A stretch of DNA of 64,000 nt from assembly GCA_038889235.1 (NCBI GenBank), contig JAWAHN010000003.1, positions 177,703 to 241,702 of the forward strand. Direction: 5' to 3'. The notes beneath the pieces are model-generated. The model saw only the letters and a list, made by a program, of their open reading frames with translations, was not told where the DNA came from and ran no database searches. A program made the position numbers and the translations under genes. This document shows positions 25,466-34,504 of the stretch, piece after piece. This stretch comes from Candidatus Jordarchaeales archaeon. GTDB lineage: Archaea; Asgardarchaeota; Jordiarchaeia; Jordiarchaeales; Freyrarchaeaceae. Each line of letters opens with the position of its first letter. The stretch's first letter is position 1.

Positions 25466-26083
25466 CGCGACTTATAGTGGCGAAATTAACATTTATAAAT
25501 TACTGGAGGAAGCAATGCTAAAGCTAATATCTGGAAGGTCTTCTGCGTGGGCGCGAAGCGCCTTTTAGTCTGCATTGTGCTGGAGGATGCAAGTACTACT
25601 TGAAAAGATGACGCCTTGCTGTATGGGTGACGAGGCGACTCGAAGAACCTCGATGCCGTAACCGTAGTTAGGGCTTTAGTGGGTAGGGTTCATTGAGGCT
25701 TACGTAAGCCTCTAAAATGTGGCCAAGTTCTACTTCGCCGCCACCAGCAGGAGGATGTAAAAAACTCTCAAATCAAAACTTACGGCTGAAATCTGCACGC
25801 CTTCCTCAGGTCGGCTACAAAATGTAAGCTGCAACCAACAGTAGACGGCCATAAAGAGCGTTGTGCTCAGGTTGGGAAAACAGGCTTAGAGAGGGAAGTT
25901 CTTCGACGCGCTACTGGCGTGCACTGCAAGGGGGAGTGTACTGGGAACGTTGAGGACTTTAAGCTTTTTCATAAGAGCTGAGAACTCCCCCGGGTGTCAC
26001 TGGGAGATGGTTGGCAGTTGACCCAGCCACTCGCAGAAACCGAGACGTTAGGGTGGCTGTCGAAGCCTGGCTGTCGCCCTGTT
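25466..26083. other. 620-bp gap without a supported gene
   Basis: No gene can be supported on either strand. Small inverted repeats occur, for example GAGGCTTACGTAAGCCTC at 25695-25712, which is a perfect 18-base palindrome. Close to the end, CCCTGTTTCACAGGG at 26079-26093 spans the stop codon of the HerA gene and could act as a weak terminator. The rest appears decayed. Confidence 0.4.
25695..25712. repeat. Perfect 18-base palindrome
   Basis: GAGGCTTACGTAAGCCTC reads the same on both strands without a spacer. It lies in a gap far from any start codon, so no regulatory role is evident. It could be a protein-binding site or the trace of a lost element. Confidence 0.5.
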
Positions 26084-27913
26084 TCACAGGGTGCTCATGA
26101 ACTTGTCAAGCTGCTGCTCTGTGTCCTCTGACTTTATGAATATTGGCACGTTGGTCATCCCGGTAGCTATGTAGCTTGACAGGAGCCATTCTCCAGGCCT
26201 AAACTCAAGCGTTCTTTCAAGGATTTCCCGGTCTATCATGAACGTGTTACTGATAAGCCCTCTATCGTAGGGTCTGGGAAGGGTTCCTATGAAGTACGTG
26301 TGGAGCTGTTGTAAAGCTGAAGTGTTGAGGTGGGCTATGCGCTGCGTTACAAGGCAGCCTCCGAGCCCGTACTTCCTCCCCTGCCTCAGGAGTCTTTCAA
26401 CCTCTTCCGAGCAGGCCTTCTCTATCCCTCTCGCCTTGTCAGGGGCTGGGGCGAATTCCTGCGCCTCATCCCAGACGAAGAGAATGTAAGGCTTAACGCT
26501 GAACTCTCTCTTCCTCCTGGATAAAGCATTCCTGATCGTGTTAATTGTCAGCTGCTTGATCGTCTCAGGGTCTCCTATTGAGAGGCATATGAGTCTGAGG
26601 TCACTGTCGAAGAGTTTCTCCACTATGGTTTTCGGGGCTATGCCTCCTGCAACTTCCTCCTCAACCTTCCTCTCCTTTATCTTTGAGTATATTGTTTTGA
26701 GCGAGGAGAGCCAGCCGTAAAGGTTGCTCCTCTCGTAGACCCCGTATGTAACCTTGAAGTATTCCACGTGTTCGTCTAAATGCCTCACGTACTCCTCGTC
26801 GACCTCGTCCTCCTCCACGAACCCCCTAGAAGTCATGTAGCTATCCGTGAACATCCTTATCTCAGCTATGGCATTCAAGTAGTTCGGCTTGTCGGCGTTT
26901 GAGCTCGCTAGGCTTTCCAGGGTTTGCAGGATATCTGCGAAGGTCGGTGTTTCCACGCTGCGCCTCACGAGGTGTGTGACCCGCCCCAACGAAAGTATTT
27001 TTCCAAGCCCCTTGAGGACGCGTGGGTCGTTTTCGTACTTTTTCGGCTTAACTATTGAGAGGTTGAACTCTTGGGGGGAGTCGACTTCACGCTCCAATAC
27101 CACGAGCGACGGGATTGAGGGGTCTGCCAGGAGGTCCATTAGGAGGAACGGGTACTCGCATGAAATGTCGAAGATCACTATCTTGGTGTCCCGCGTGTGT
27201 CGCAGTATCTTCCTTATTAGGGTTGCGAGGAGGTTGCTTTTTCCGCCGCCGGTGAAAGCGAATATCCCGAAGTGATACCTGACAAGCGACTCGAAGTCAA
27301 CATATATTGGAATCTCCTCGCCGGCGGACTCAAACATTTTCAGGCTGCCTATGTGCCCTCCCTCTCCTTGGATCTTGTCGATCACCCCTCGGTTGTACAT
27401 GTTCTTTATCATCTCCCTGTTGAGGATGTAAACCTGTTCGCCTACCACCGGGTATGAGAAACCTCTAACGTACTCCGCTGACTCCCCTGAAACGACTAGG
27501 TCATAGTTTACGGGTATTGCTGAAATGTGTATGGCCATGGTTGCCTTGTCCTTTGTCTCCCAGTCTTGAACCGTTTGCTCTATGACCTCGAACTGCATGG
27601 GGAAGTATTGGTGCTCCTTAACGCCTAGGAGGCCGAAGTGCTCCGGCCAGAAGCGGGAGAGCTCCATGAGCGTGTAGCGCTCCACTCCTCCCCCACTTTT
27701 AAAGTTCTTCACGGCGAGGAGCATTCCGACGTCTAGAAGCCTCAGCAGCTCCCTGTCGTACTCGACGAGCACGGTGCAAGTGTACGGGGCGGAGGTGCCA
27801 AGCCGCTCGTCTGATGCGGCTTTAGTAGGCTCAACCTTGCTTAACCTTGCCCTAAAACGCCCGTCGAAATCCGTGAAAAAGAGGCTTTTCCTGTCGTCCA
27901 GCCTATTCAACAC
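26084..27913 (-). CDS. herA: HerA-family hexameric translocase/helicase
   Basis: 609 aa. The N-terminal 200 residues form a beta-barrel-like HAS domain. The FtsK/HerA ATPase follows with Walker A FAFTGGGKSN at about 219-226, Walker B ILFVWDEAQEFAP, and an arginine-finger region near VERLLRQGRKYGLG. Sensor residues in LVTQR are also present. HerA forms hexamers that pump DNA and works with the NurA nuclease in end resection. The upstream gene on the same strand encodes a NurA-like protein, 155 bases away. The protein is longer than the roughly 500-aa HerA of the Mre11-Rad50 operon, and neither Mre11 nor Rad50 is nearby. It may belong to a separate, possibly defence-related, HerA/NurA set. Confidence 0.88.
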   Translation of the reverse strand: MLNRLDDRKSLFFTDFDGRFRARLSKVEPTKAASDERLGTSAPYTCTVLVEYDRELLRLLDVGMLLAVKNFKSGGGVERYTLMELSRFWPEHFGLLGVKEHQYFPMQFEVIEQTVQDWETKDKATMAIHISAIPVNYDLVVSGESAEYVRGFSYPVVGEQVYILNREMIKNMYNRGVIDKIQGEGGHIGSLKMFESAGEEIPIYVDFESLVRYHFGIFAFTGGGKSNLLATLIRKILRHTRDTKIVIFDISCEYPFLLMDLLADPSIPSLVVLEREVDSPQEFNLSIVKPKKYENDPRVLKGLGKILSLGRVTHLVRRSVETPTFADILQTLESLASSNADKPNYLNAIAEIRMFTDSYMTSRGFVEEDEVDEEYVRHLDEHVEYFKVTYGVYERSNLYGWLSSLKTIYSKIKERKVEEEVAGGIAPKTIVEKLFDSDLRLICLSIGDPETIKQLTINTIRNALSRRKREFSVKPYILFVWDEAQEFAPAPDKARGIEKACSEEVERLLRQGRKYGLGGCLVTQRIAHLNTSALQQLHTYFIGTLPRPYDRGLISNTFMIDREILERTLEFRPGEWLLSSYIATGMTNVPIFIKSEDTEQQLDKFMSTL

Positions 27914-28068
27914 TCACACCCAACTAGAACTTGAAAGGAGAGAGATAAAAACTTAAAGTAGATTCTCTTAGGAAACGTGAGCCCACCGCTCGTGTTATGC
28001 GCGTTAAGCTGCACAGGTTTCTCGGGCGCCAAGTGTGATAAACGGCGGTCGTCAACCGCCTAGACACG

Positions 28069-29955
28069 TTATTTCGTCCTCCTAGCCTGCTCAAACTCTG
28101 CCCTCTTCTCCCTGAAAGTGGACATGTAGAACATGAACCTTCTAACATCCTTGTTATTGGCAACCCAGTTTTTCATGGAGTCTATTACGCGCTTGAAGAG
28201 GCCGTAGTGCCACTTGGCCACTTTGTCCGCTATGAAAAGCGGCTTGTTGTGGCCGAAAGCCTCCGGAATGGACATGGTGCTCATTGAGGCTAGTACGCAG
28301 AGGAGCATGTTTTGAATGAGGTTTTCTACGTGTCTATCCCTGTACACTATGACTTCCAGCGGCTCCTCGTACCCGCTGTAAACGTTGACTAGTGGCAGTG
28401 TAGTCTCGCCTTTCAGGTCGAACTCCGGGTAGGCCAGCCTGTCTATTAGGAGGACGTTGCTCCTCAGGAGGGGGTCGTGTTTGCCCTCAGCGAGCTGAAC
28501 GTAGGACCTTAGGAATAGGCGTTCTATGGCTGTCTTGTTCCTCCTGGCTCCGAGGACGAAACCTGCCCCCCTGTTTCTGTCGGGGATTATCGTCGGGAAG
28601 ACTGAGTCGTACTCTATGAGGGACCACGGGGGGCGGACATCCTCCCAGAACGCCACCGAGAAAGATTGGAGGAGCATGCGGTCCGTGTTTGGAAGCGCTG
28701 AGAGGACCTCTTGCGGCGGTACCTCCTTGAACACCCGAACGTTTCCACAAATTGGGATCACGTGGTTCTTGAAGTCTCTGGCGTAAGTGTCCTTGCTTAT
28801 CCCTACCAGGAGCTTCCTGTTCCTCCAGCATTCCTCCATCACCATGTGCTGGGCGAAGAGAGTGAGGAAGGCTAGGTCTAGCGTTGTCAATATGCGCCGC
28901 TCGCCGCCAACGTTAATCCACATTTTGTTCTCGTCCACGGTTCCAGCGTCTTCAATGAAGAGTCGCTCCCCGATAAATTCCACGACCTTCCTAACTCTGC
29001 TCCACGAGTCCCTGTATCTCTCAGCCAGGTGGTACCTACCTTTCTTCTCGACGAGCACGCCCTTCGCGGTGAGAGTTTTAAGGTGGCGTTTAACCCTCTC
29101 CTTCCTCCCCCCCTTAACGCCGAGCATTTCACATATCTGGTTTGGTGTTAGGGGTGTTTCAGAGCGCTCGAGGAGGAATACTATGCTCGACTTCAAGTAG
29201 TCCCCCCTAGGTGGAGGGAGGTTGAGCCCCGTGTTGACGACGCGGTGCCTTGCAAGCATAAGGTCTTCTTCGTCGATCGGGGTTCCGTCGACTTCAAAGC
29301 CGAGTATGGCGCACATCTTCCAGAGCCTTCTCCTAGAAGTGTCATACATGATGGAAGAGTGGGTGTTAGAGAGGGAGCGGTCCATGAGAATTATCTTCGT
29401 GTCGGGGTTCTTGTTGGAGGCAAAGAAGTATGCTAGGTAGAACTCAGCAAAGGTCATAATCCAGTTGGCTATGCGCGAGTTGTTTACGACGTCCTCATCC
29501 GCTAGGGGTCTCGAGAGACCGCCCTCCTCTGTGAAAAACGTTTGGTCGACCTCGACGACCTGGTTCAGGAAGAGGGGGACACAGCTTGAGACACCGCAAC
29601 CTTCGCGCATTATATGGTCATCGTAGCTCACGCTTGGAGGCTTGTCGTCGTGGAATTCCACGGTTCCAGTTGAGGCGTAAGCTCCACCGAAGAAGAGGAC
29701 CATGTCGAAGAAGATCTGGGAGTACTCTGTTCCATCTATTGCGGCGAAGCGAACTTTGTCAGACCCAAAGAAGGCGCATGCAGTTTCACGCGCCCGCGCA
29801 AAATCCAGCTTAGAGCAGATGAGGTTTGAGAGGAGGGCGTAGAGCTCGGATGCCACACTAAGCCTTTCAGAGTACTCCTCGACTTGACTAAGGATACCTG
29901 ACTTCAAAATCCTGCTAACCCTGCCAAGCTGCTCGCTCAGAAAAGACGCACACAA
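28069..29955 (-). CDS. NurA-like nuclease with internal winged-helix segment
   Basis: 628 aa from TTG 29955. An RNase H-like NurA pattern is split in two. The first part has the metal-binding Asp in FAAIDGTEY (near residue 74) and a second Asp in IILMDRSLS (near 192). The later part has LLVGISKDTYARDF, the strand-rich core and a C-terminal helix. Between them, about residues 255-315 read as a winged helix (TPLTPNQICEMLGVKGGRKERVKRHLKTL is split here: helix, turn, recognition helix, then a wing VLVEKKGRYHL). Ordinary NurA is about 340 aa. A GTG at 29988 abuts the TATA box CTTTTAAAAG and is unlikely to be the start; TTG 29955 follows GGCGGTGG. It is adjacent to the HerA gene. The NurA assignment rests on motif order and context. 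Confidence 0.68.
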   Translation of the reverse strand: MCASFLSEQLGRVSRILKSGILSQVEEYSERLSVASELYALLSNLICSKLDFARARETACAFFGSDKVRFAAIDGTEYSQIFFDMVLFFGGAYASTGTVEFHDDKPPSVSYDDHIMREGCGVSSCVPLFLNQVVEVDQTFFTEEGGLSRPLADEDVVNNSRIANWIMTFAEFYLAYFFASNKNPDTKIILMDRSLSNTHSSIMYDTSRRRLWKMCAILGFEVDGTPIDEEDLMLARHRVVNTGLNLPPPRGDYLKSSIVFLLERSETPLTPNQICEMLGVKGGRKERVKRHLKTLTAKGVLVEKKGRYHLAERYRDSWSRVRKVVEFIGERLFIEDAGTVDENKMWINVGGERRILTTLDLAFLTLFAQHMVMEECWRNRKLLVGISKDTYARDFKNHVIPICGNVRVFKEVPPQEVLSALPNTDRMLLQSFSVAFWEDVRPPWSLIEYDSVFPTIIPDRNRGAGFVLGARRNKTAIERLFLRSYVQLAEGKHDPLLRSNVLLIDRLAYPEFDLKGETTLPLVNVYSGYEEPLEVIVYRDRHVENLIQNMLLCVLASMSTMSIPEAFGHNKPLFIADKVAKWHYGLFKRVIDSMKNWVANNKDVRRFMFYMSTFREKRAEFEQARRTK

Positions 29956-29987
29956 TAAAACCACCGCCAGGTGAGGGAGGCACTTCA

Positions 29988-29998
29988 CTTTTAAAAGT
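29988..29998 (-). promoter_or_regulatory. Promoter of the NurA-HerA pair
   Basis: The minus strand reads TTACTTTTAAAAGTG, with a palindromic TATA-like CTTTTAAAAG. It would start transcription near 29965, just before the GGCGGTGG ribosome site. Confidence 0.45.
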
Positions 29999-30403
29999 AA
30001 GAGGATGATGCAATTTAAAGCCCTCGCACAAAAATCCGATATGCTTCCAGAAAAAAGATTGAAGATACACGCCTTTAATGTTCGGCACGAAGCTTCCAGC
30101 AGAAAAGCGCCCTAGGACACCCACTTGCTTAAATCAACTCCTTTTTTACGCACGCTTGCAACGAGAGGAGGCCTTCACATTCAACAACCACCTAGCAGGA
30201 TCCTCCTTTCGACAGCCCACTACACCGCCTTCTTAAAATTAAGGATGCAGGTGCTCAGCCTAACGCATACAAGAAAGACTTTGCCCCCCTCCAGCGCACG
30301 GAAACCTCTCACTTGGTTTCCCTTCCTCCGGCAAAAGCCGACGATCCCTGAAAGGGTTTCACCCTTTTGAAGTTAGGTGTAAAGCATGGATGAAAAAAGG
30401 AAG
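29999..30403. other. Gap with a hairpin near its end
   Basis: No gene is supported. AAAGGG-TTTCA-CCCTTT at 30351-30367 forms a six-pair stem and lies about 40 bases beyond the stop of the Fe-S gene at 30404, where it may help end that transcript. The remainder is C-rich on the + strand with no recognisable RNA. Confidence 0.4.
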
Positions 30404-31234
30404 TTAGTTTATCTGGTAGTGTTCGTGTCTCCAGAAGGAGAGGAGCCTTGAAGTCTGAGCCTTCTTGAGCTTTTCAGGCCTCTTGACCATCACAGTAGCA
30501 TTGTTCGGGCAGTTTAGGGCGCACGCCCCGCAGCCGTAGCACGCCAACTGGTCAACCTCGATTTTTCCGTCCCTTAGACGTCTCGCGTCGAACTGGCAGA
30601 TTTTAATGCACTCCCCGCACCCCTCGCACTTCTCCTTGTCGACGTAGGCAAGGTAGTCTCCGGGGTCGAAGACGTGTACTCCAGCTATCCTCTGGGCTAG
30701 TATCGGTATGCATGAGTGCCTGCAGCAGTTGCATATGACGAAGGAGGTAAATGAACCCCCAGCAATGCAGAAGGCGTAGATCATCGGAACCAGACCCTGC
30801 TTGTTGAAGTTCCTTATGAGCTCCTTAGCCTTTTCCTTGTCAATCAGCTCGTAGTCCTCCTTGAAGAAGCCTTTGTATATTGCGGCGCCTGTCTTTATTG
30901 TGATGTCGCTCTTCATGGAGCAGTCACAAGCCCTTGTTCCAAGCCTACACCTGCAGCTTCCAACAGCAATCAGCAAGTTGCTATCTATACTATCTAAGTA
31001 GCTTGCGAGCTCCTCGCCCGTCATAACCTTTCCATGCTGGCCTAAGCCTAGCATCAACGCCACGTTGAGGTACACTAGGGGGGAAAACAGCAGTCTGCCT
31101 ATCCTGCTCCTGTAGGGTCCACGCAGGATGAAGTAGTTTAACTTCACATAGGGTATCTCGAAGCGAGCGTAGACCATGAGCGCCATTTTCCTTAGAAGGC
31201 TCCTCTCGTCGGGCTTAAAGTGAAATAGACCCAA
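30404..31234 (-). CDS. Fe-S protein with CxCR/CNCC domain and two [4Fe-4S] motifs
   Basis: 276 aa. After an N-terminal basic/hydrophobic region (about 1-90) comes a Cys-rich domain: GSCRCRLGTRACDCSM, then FVICNCCRHSC. The C-terminus is a standard 2x[4Fe-4S] ferredoxin domain (CEGCGECIKICQ and CYGCGACALNCP). The same CxCR...CNCCxxC signature occurs in the winged-helix protein at 52241-53347, so they share a domain. A hydrophobic stretch, SPLVYLNVALMLGLG, could associate with the membrane. Probably an electron-transfer or redox-sensing protein; no enzyme partner is adjacent. Confidence 0.8.
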   Translation of the reverse strand: MGLFHFKPDERSLLRKMALMVYARFEIPYVKLNYFILRGPYRSRIGRLLFSPLVYLNVALMLGLGQHGKVMTGEELASYLDSIDSNLLIAVGSCRCRLGTRACDCSMKSDITIKTGAAIYKGFFKEDYELIDKEKAKELIRNFNKQGLVPMIYAFCIAGGSFTSFVICNCCRHSCIPILAQRIAGVHVFDPGDYLAYVDKEKCEGCGECIKICQFDARRLRDGKIEVDQLACYGCGACALNCPNNATVMVKRPEKLKKAQTSRLLSFWRHEHYQIN

Positions 31235-31744
31235 AACATCGCCTCCATCTATTCAGAAGACAGGCTTTCAACGAACCTTCTCTCCGTTCGGAACAATTAA
31301 ACCTACAAACGTCAGGATTAAAAGGTTTTCACATTCAACAAGCAACAGGTTCACAGGCTTCGGAGCAGGGTTGACAGCCGCCTTAAGAGAGAAATGAGAG
31401 CGACTGGCTCGCACGATAATTCAAGACGCCTTCCGCATGTTTTGTAACGGGCCCGTAGAAAGAGACATCATTCTGATGGTTCTCCAGATAAACCGCTGGC
31501 AGAACAAGAATAGACAGATGTACGAGAAAGATAGCACTAATGTTAGGATCAACATGACACTATCCTCTTGGAAGTTCTGGTAAAACGAGAGGTATATGAG
31601 CAAAAGCAGCCAAAACCTTAATAAATGAGGTTTATGCCTTTGGGATAGAGTGATAAATAATTAATCTGTAAGAGATGGCTTGTGGAGTGGTTGAGGGAAG
31701 TTTAGTTATGGGGGGTTGAGTATACGTCTGCTAAAGAGATAGAT
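31235..31744. other. AT-rich gap upstream of membrane-protein genes
   Basis: No supported gene. A frame at 31421-31603 on the minus strand is hydrophobic but lacks a convincing start and ribosome site. TATA-like AT-rich sequence at 31645-31665 (AGTGATAAATAATTAATC) probably serves the small membrane-protein genes that follow. Confidence 0.35.
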
Positions 31745-32047
31745 TTGGAGGCTAGTACTTCAATAATCATGATAGCTTCTAAGTATATTATCGCGAGTGT
31801 TATCACGGTTGCTGTTGGGTCGGTGAGCATTGTTTATGGAGTTCTCACCTACATCGTTTATGGCACTTATGCTTCCAGTGTAGCGATGTTTATGGGGTTC
31901 TTCATTGGCCTGGCGCTGATTCTAATAGGGGTGTTCTTGACGTTTTGGGGCTTATATTGGATGCGAAGCGAAGGGAGAAGGCTGAGAGAGAAACTCGGAA
32001 GGGAACCTCAAAAAGCAAAGGAGGAGAAGAAGGTTGAAGGAAAGTAA
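31745..32047 (+). CDS. Small two-helix membrane protein
   Basis: 100 aa with two strong transmembrane helices (IASVITVAVGSVSIVYGV and FMGFFIGLALILIGVFLTF) and a highly charged cytoplasmic tail rich in Lys, Arg and Glu. No known domain. The frame starts at TTG 31745; an ATG at residue 9 is an alternative. The next gene encodes a related protein and overlaps by 14 bases, so they are a tandem duplication in one operon. Confidence 0.65.
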   Translation: MEASTSIIMIASKYIIASVITVAVGSVSIVYGVLTYIVYGTYASSVAMFMGFFIGLALILIGVFLTFWGLYWMRSEGRRLREKLGREPQKAKEEKKVEGK

Positions 32048-32444
32048 AGAAGGAGGAAAGAGCACTATTCAGAGAAAGACGAGGCACCCTACACCCAGAT
32101 GGGAGGACATCACGGAGCAAGTCTATAGCAGGATCAACTGGTATGCCACGCGCTTCATAATTTTCTCCGTTGTCGGCATGGTGGTTGGGGTTATAGGCAT
32201 AGTTTATGGAGTATTAGCCTACTATTTTCTCGTGAATCCACTCACGACAATCAACCCTGTCACGGTCGCCATTTATTACGAGATAAATCCCGCAATGCTC
32301 TTCACTCTAAAAACGTCAGGGCTTCAAGAAATCTCAGTGTTTCTAGGCGTTTTCATAGGCATCGGCTCCATAGTTGCCTCCCTTGTATTGCTGGCGTGGG
32401 GAATATTCTGGAGAAGGAAGGTGGACGCGCGCAGCATATTCTAA
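32034..32444 (+). CDS. Two-helix membrane protein, paralogue of the previous gene
   Basis: 136 aa with a basic N-terminus and two transmembrane helices. Helix one (VVGMVVGVIGIVYGVLAY) repeats the IVYGVL motif of the upstream protein. The second (VFLGVFIGIGSIVAS) ends in LLAWGIFWRRK, matching its LTFWGLYWMR. The extracytoplasmic loop is longer here. The overlap with the upstream gene suggests that the two proteins are made together, perhaps as a hetero-oligomer. Function unknown. Confidence 0.65.
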   Translation: MKESKEGGKSTIQRKTRHPTPRWEDITEQVYSRINWYATRFIIFSVVGMVVGVIGIVYGVLAYYFLVNPLTTINPVTVAIYYEINPAMLFTLKTSGLQEISVFLGVFIGIGSIVASLVLLAWGIFWRRKVDARSIF

Positions 32445-32714
32445 AGATCCAACGCGACCGGCATCTAGTAACTAAGCTTGAGTACTCCTACAGGTAATCT
32501 ATTCTCACGGTGAAGTATACGGAGAGCGAATTGAGCTGATTGCATGCAATGTAGTTGCTGGAATCATGCCTTAGGGAACACTGCGTAGCAGAGACTTCAC
32601 CGTACTGATTTGATGAACGGGAGTTGGTTTCATATAACTAAGTTTTTAAGTGTGTGAGAATTGGGTTTGGAACTGTCGCCGAGTGAGTTTGTTCAAAATT
32701 GATGACTGAAAGAT
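32445..32714. other. Intergenic region
   Basis: About 270 bases with no gene. A TATA-like AGTTTTTAAGTG lies at 32641-32652 and could serve the small ORF at 32715. Confidence 0.35.
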
Positions 32715-33018
32715 ATGAGGAGGGTTAGGGTGCCAAGAAGGAAAACAGCTAAGAGAGCTAGGGCAGCGAGAAGGGCGAGGAGACATATTCTTCTTGGAGC
32801 ATTCCTACTGATCGTTCCCCATTCGTTCCAAACATATACTTCGCCTTTACGAGTAGAGGTGACTTCCCTCGCTTAGCGGCAGAATAGACTTCTGGTTGAC
32901 CAGCTCGATTGTTGGGGTCATAGTTCTGATAATAGGAGTCATTGTTCTCGTAGGATACCTCGTATCCGACCGGGATGCTTCACTAGTTCTCGTTGTACTC
33001 GGAGGAGTAATAGGATAA
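32715..33018 (+). pseudogene. Frameshifted small membrane protein
   Basis: From ATG 32715 a 53-codon frame has a very basic start (VPRRKTAKRARAARRARRH) and one hydrophobic segment, ending at TAG 32874-32876. In another phase from 32863 the sequence continues with two hydrophobic helices (SIVGVIVLIIGVIVLVGYL and SLVLVVLGGVIG), ending at 33016-33018. Together they look like one small membrane protein similar in layout to the two upstream genes, broken by a frameshift. Two separate tiny genes are possible. Confidence 0.35.
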
Positions 33019-33440
33019 TAGGATTAGCTTGAGTATCTTATGACTTTTATCGATGCTACCGGGATTGCCCTTCAGGCCAGCAGCGGCGTTCCCAGATGGG
33101 CTCTTAGCCATATTTGGAGTACTAGTGAGATAGTCTTTCCATTTCTTTTTCTCTTTAAGAGAAATTTCCAACCTTAGTGTTGAAAGCAGACAGCAACTGC
33201 AAGTAAAATTGGCGCCTCTTACAGATTGCACTTCACTGCATAGTTTTCCATGTAGTCTATTAATAAGTATATTATTTTAATAAGATTTATTAGGTTCAAT
33301 TTTTCAGTACTATTACCAAGAAGGGAGCGCCCGCCTTTGAGCGCCCTCAAGTAGCTGGTGGGGGAACAAATGCTAATAATTTTTCCTCGCCAGCTTCAAG
33401 CTTAACAAATGTGAATGAGTCCCTCCTGAGGAGGGCTGCT
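33019..33440. other. Intergenic region
   Basis: No gene is supported. The segment around 33325-33352 has a direct repeat of GAGCGCCC. An AT-rich block at 33250-33300 precedes it. Confidence 0.35.
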
Positions 33441-33488
33441 TTAAGGCGGTTGCTTCCGCCACGAGAAAGAGAGAAAAATGGAGAAGGG

Positions 33489-33893
33489 ATGGCTTTGAAG
33501 GTTGTAGTACAGTCCTGCTGCGGACCAGAGAAAGTGTACGGACTAGTTGCAAGGATGGCTGCACGGCTTCTGGCGGAGCAACTCAGGCCCGACAAAGTGC
33601 TTTTCGTTTGCCTCCCCAGGTTGGCGCATGGAGACGAAGAAACTAAGAAACTGGTTGAGGAAAACCCCTGCATAACCATCGATGGATGTGTAAACAGGTG
33701 CGCTAAAAACATCGTCGAACAGGCTGGAGGAAAACCTATGGTGAGCATAACCGTCGTCGACGTGCTTAAAGAGAACAGACATCTAATGCCTAGGGCTCAG
33801 CAGCTTATGAAGCTAGACGAAAAAGGAGTGAAACTCGCCGAAAAAGTGGCAGAAAGGCTAGCTGTCGAAGTAGACTACTTGCTGGGGGAGTAG
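33489..33893 (+). CDS. DGC-domain putative zinc-binding protein (copy 1)
   Basis: 134 aa. The family motif is IDGCVNRC, preceded by an N-terminal CC pair (VVQSCCGPEKVYGL) and a conserved helix with ARMAARLLAE. DGC proteins are small Cys-rich proteins thought to bind zinc or another metal; their biochemical role is not established. ATG 33489 is chosen because a TATA-like CTTTAAGG at about 33441 leaves a short leader and GAGAAGGG precedes it; the frame is open upstream to 33411. It is followed two bases later by a paralogue. Confidence 0.8.
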   Translation: MALKVVVQSCCGPEKVYGLVARMAARLLAEQLRPDKVLFVCLPRLAHGDEETKKLVEENPCITIDGCVNRCAKNIVEQAGGKPMVSITVVDVLKENRHLMPRAQQLMKLDEKGVKLAEKVAERLAVEVDYLLGE

Positions 33894-33895
33894 CT

Positions 33896-34330
33896 ATGAG
33901 CTGGGAAGCGGTAATAGCTAAAGGTGTAGGAGTCCTCCCCTGTGTCGGGGATATCCCCGAAGGCGAAGTGACCCGGATAGCGGCGAGGATCGCAGCGGAC
34001 GATCTGTGTAAGGGAAAGGCGACTGTCCTCTCGCTTCCATTGATCCTCTGCGGTAACAAAGAGGAGACGGCTTTTATCGAAAGCTCACCCGTAATAGTTG
34101 TCGACGGCTGTGAAAGAAAGTGTGGTCAATGTGCCATTAAGAAACTCGGATACTTGGCTGATGAAACGCTGGTCGTTACGGACATCGCTAAAAGCGAGAA
34201 GATAGAGCATCTAACACCGGAAATGATAGATGAACTTTCATACAAAGTGGCAGTAAGAATAGCCGAGAAGATCAACAAGATTCTAAGGAAGATAGCCGAA
34301 GACAGGAAAATAAGGCCCATGGAGTTGTAA
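33896..34330 (+). CDS. DGC-domain putative zinc-binding protein (copy 2)
   Basis: 144 aa, paralogue of the gene just upstream. It carries VDGCERKCGQC, an N-terminal LPCVGDIPEGEVTRIAARIAAD and a lone Cys in PLILCGNKEE. The C-terminus is a long charged helix. The ATG is two bases after the upstream stop and behind GGGGGAG, so the two are co-translated and may form a heterodimer. Downstream lie two KaiC-like ATPases, but those have their own promoter. Confidence 0.8.
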   Translation: MSWEAVIAKGVGVLPCVGDIPEGEVTRIAARIAADDLCKGKATVLSLPLILCGNKEETAFIESSPVIVVDGCERKCGQCAIKKLGYLADETLVVTDIAKSEKIEHLTPEMIDELSYKVAVRIAEKINKILRKIAEDRKIRPMEL

Positions 34331-34504
34331 CGCTAACCTAACCCTTCACCAAAGTAATCTAACATTAGTGAAACCCGACTGGCATCCCTTCATCTCACTT
34401 TTTATCGCTTTTAACGTTCCCTAAAACTTGGGACAGCTCGGGTTCCTGCTTCTTCTAGAAAAATTAAAGTAAAATGAAGAAAGATTGTGAAAAAAGTGAT
34501 CTTT

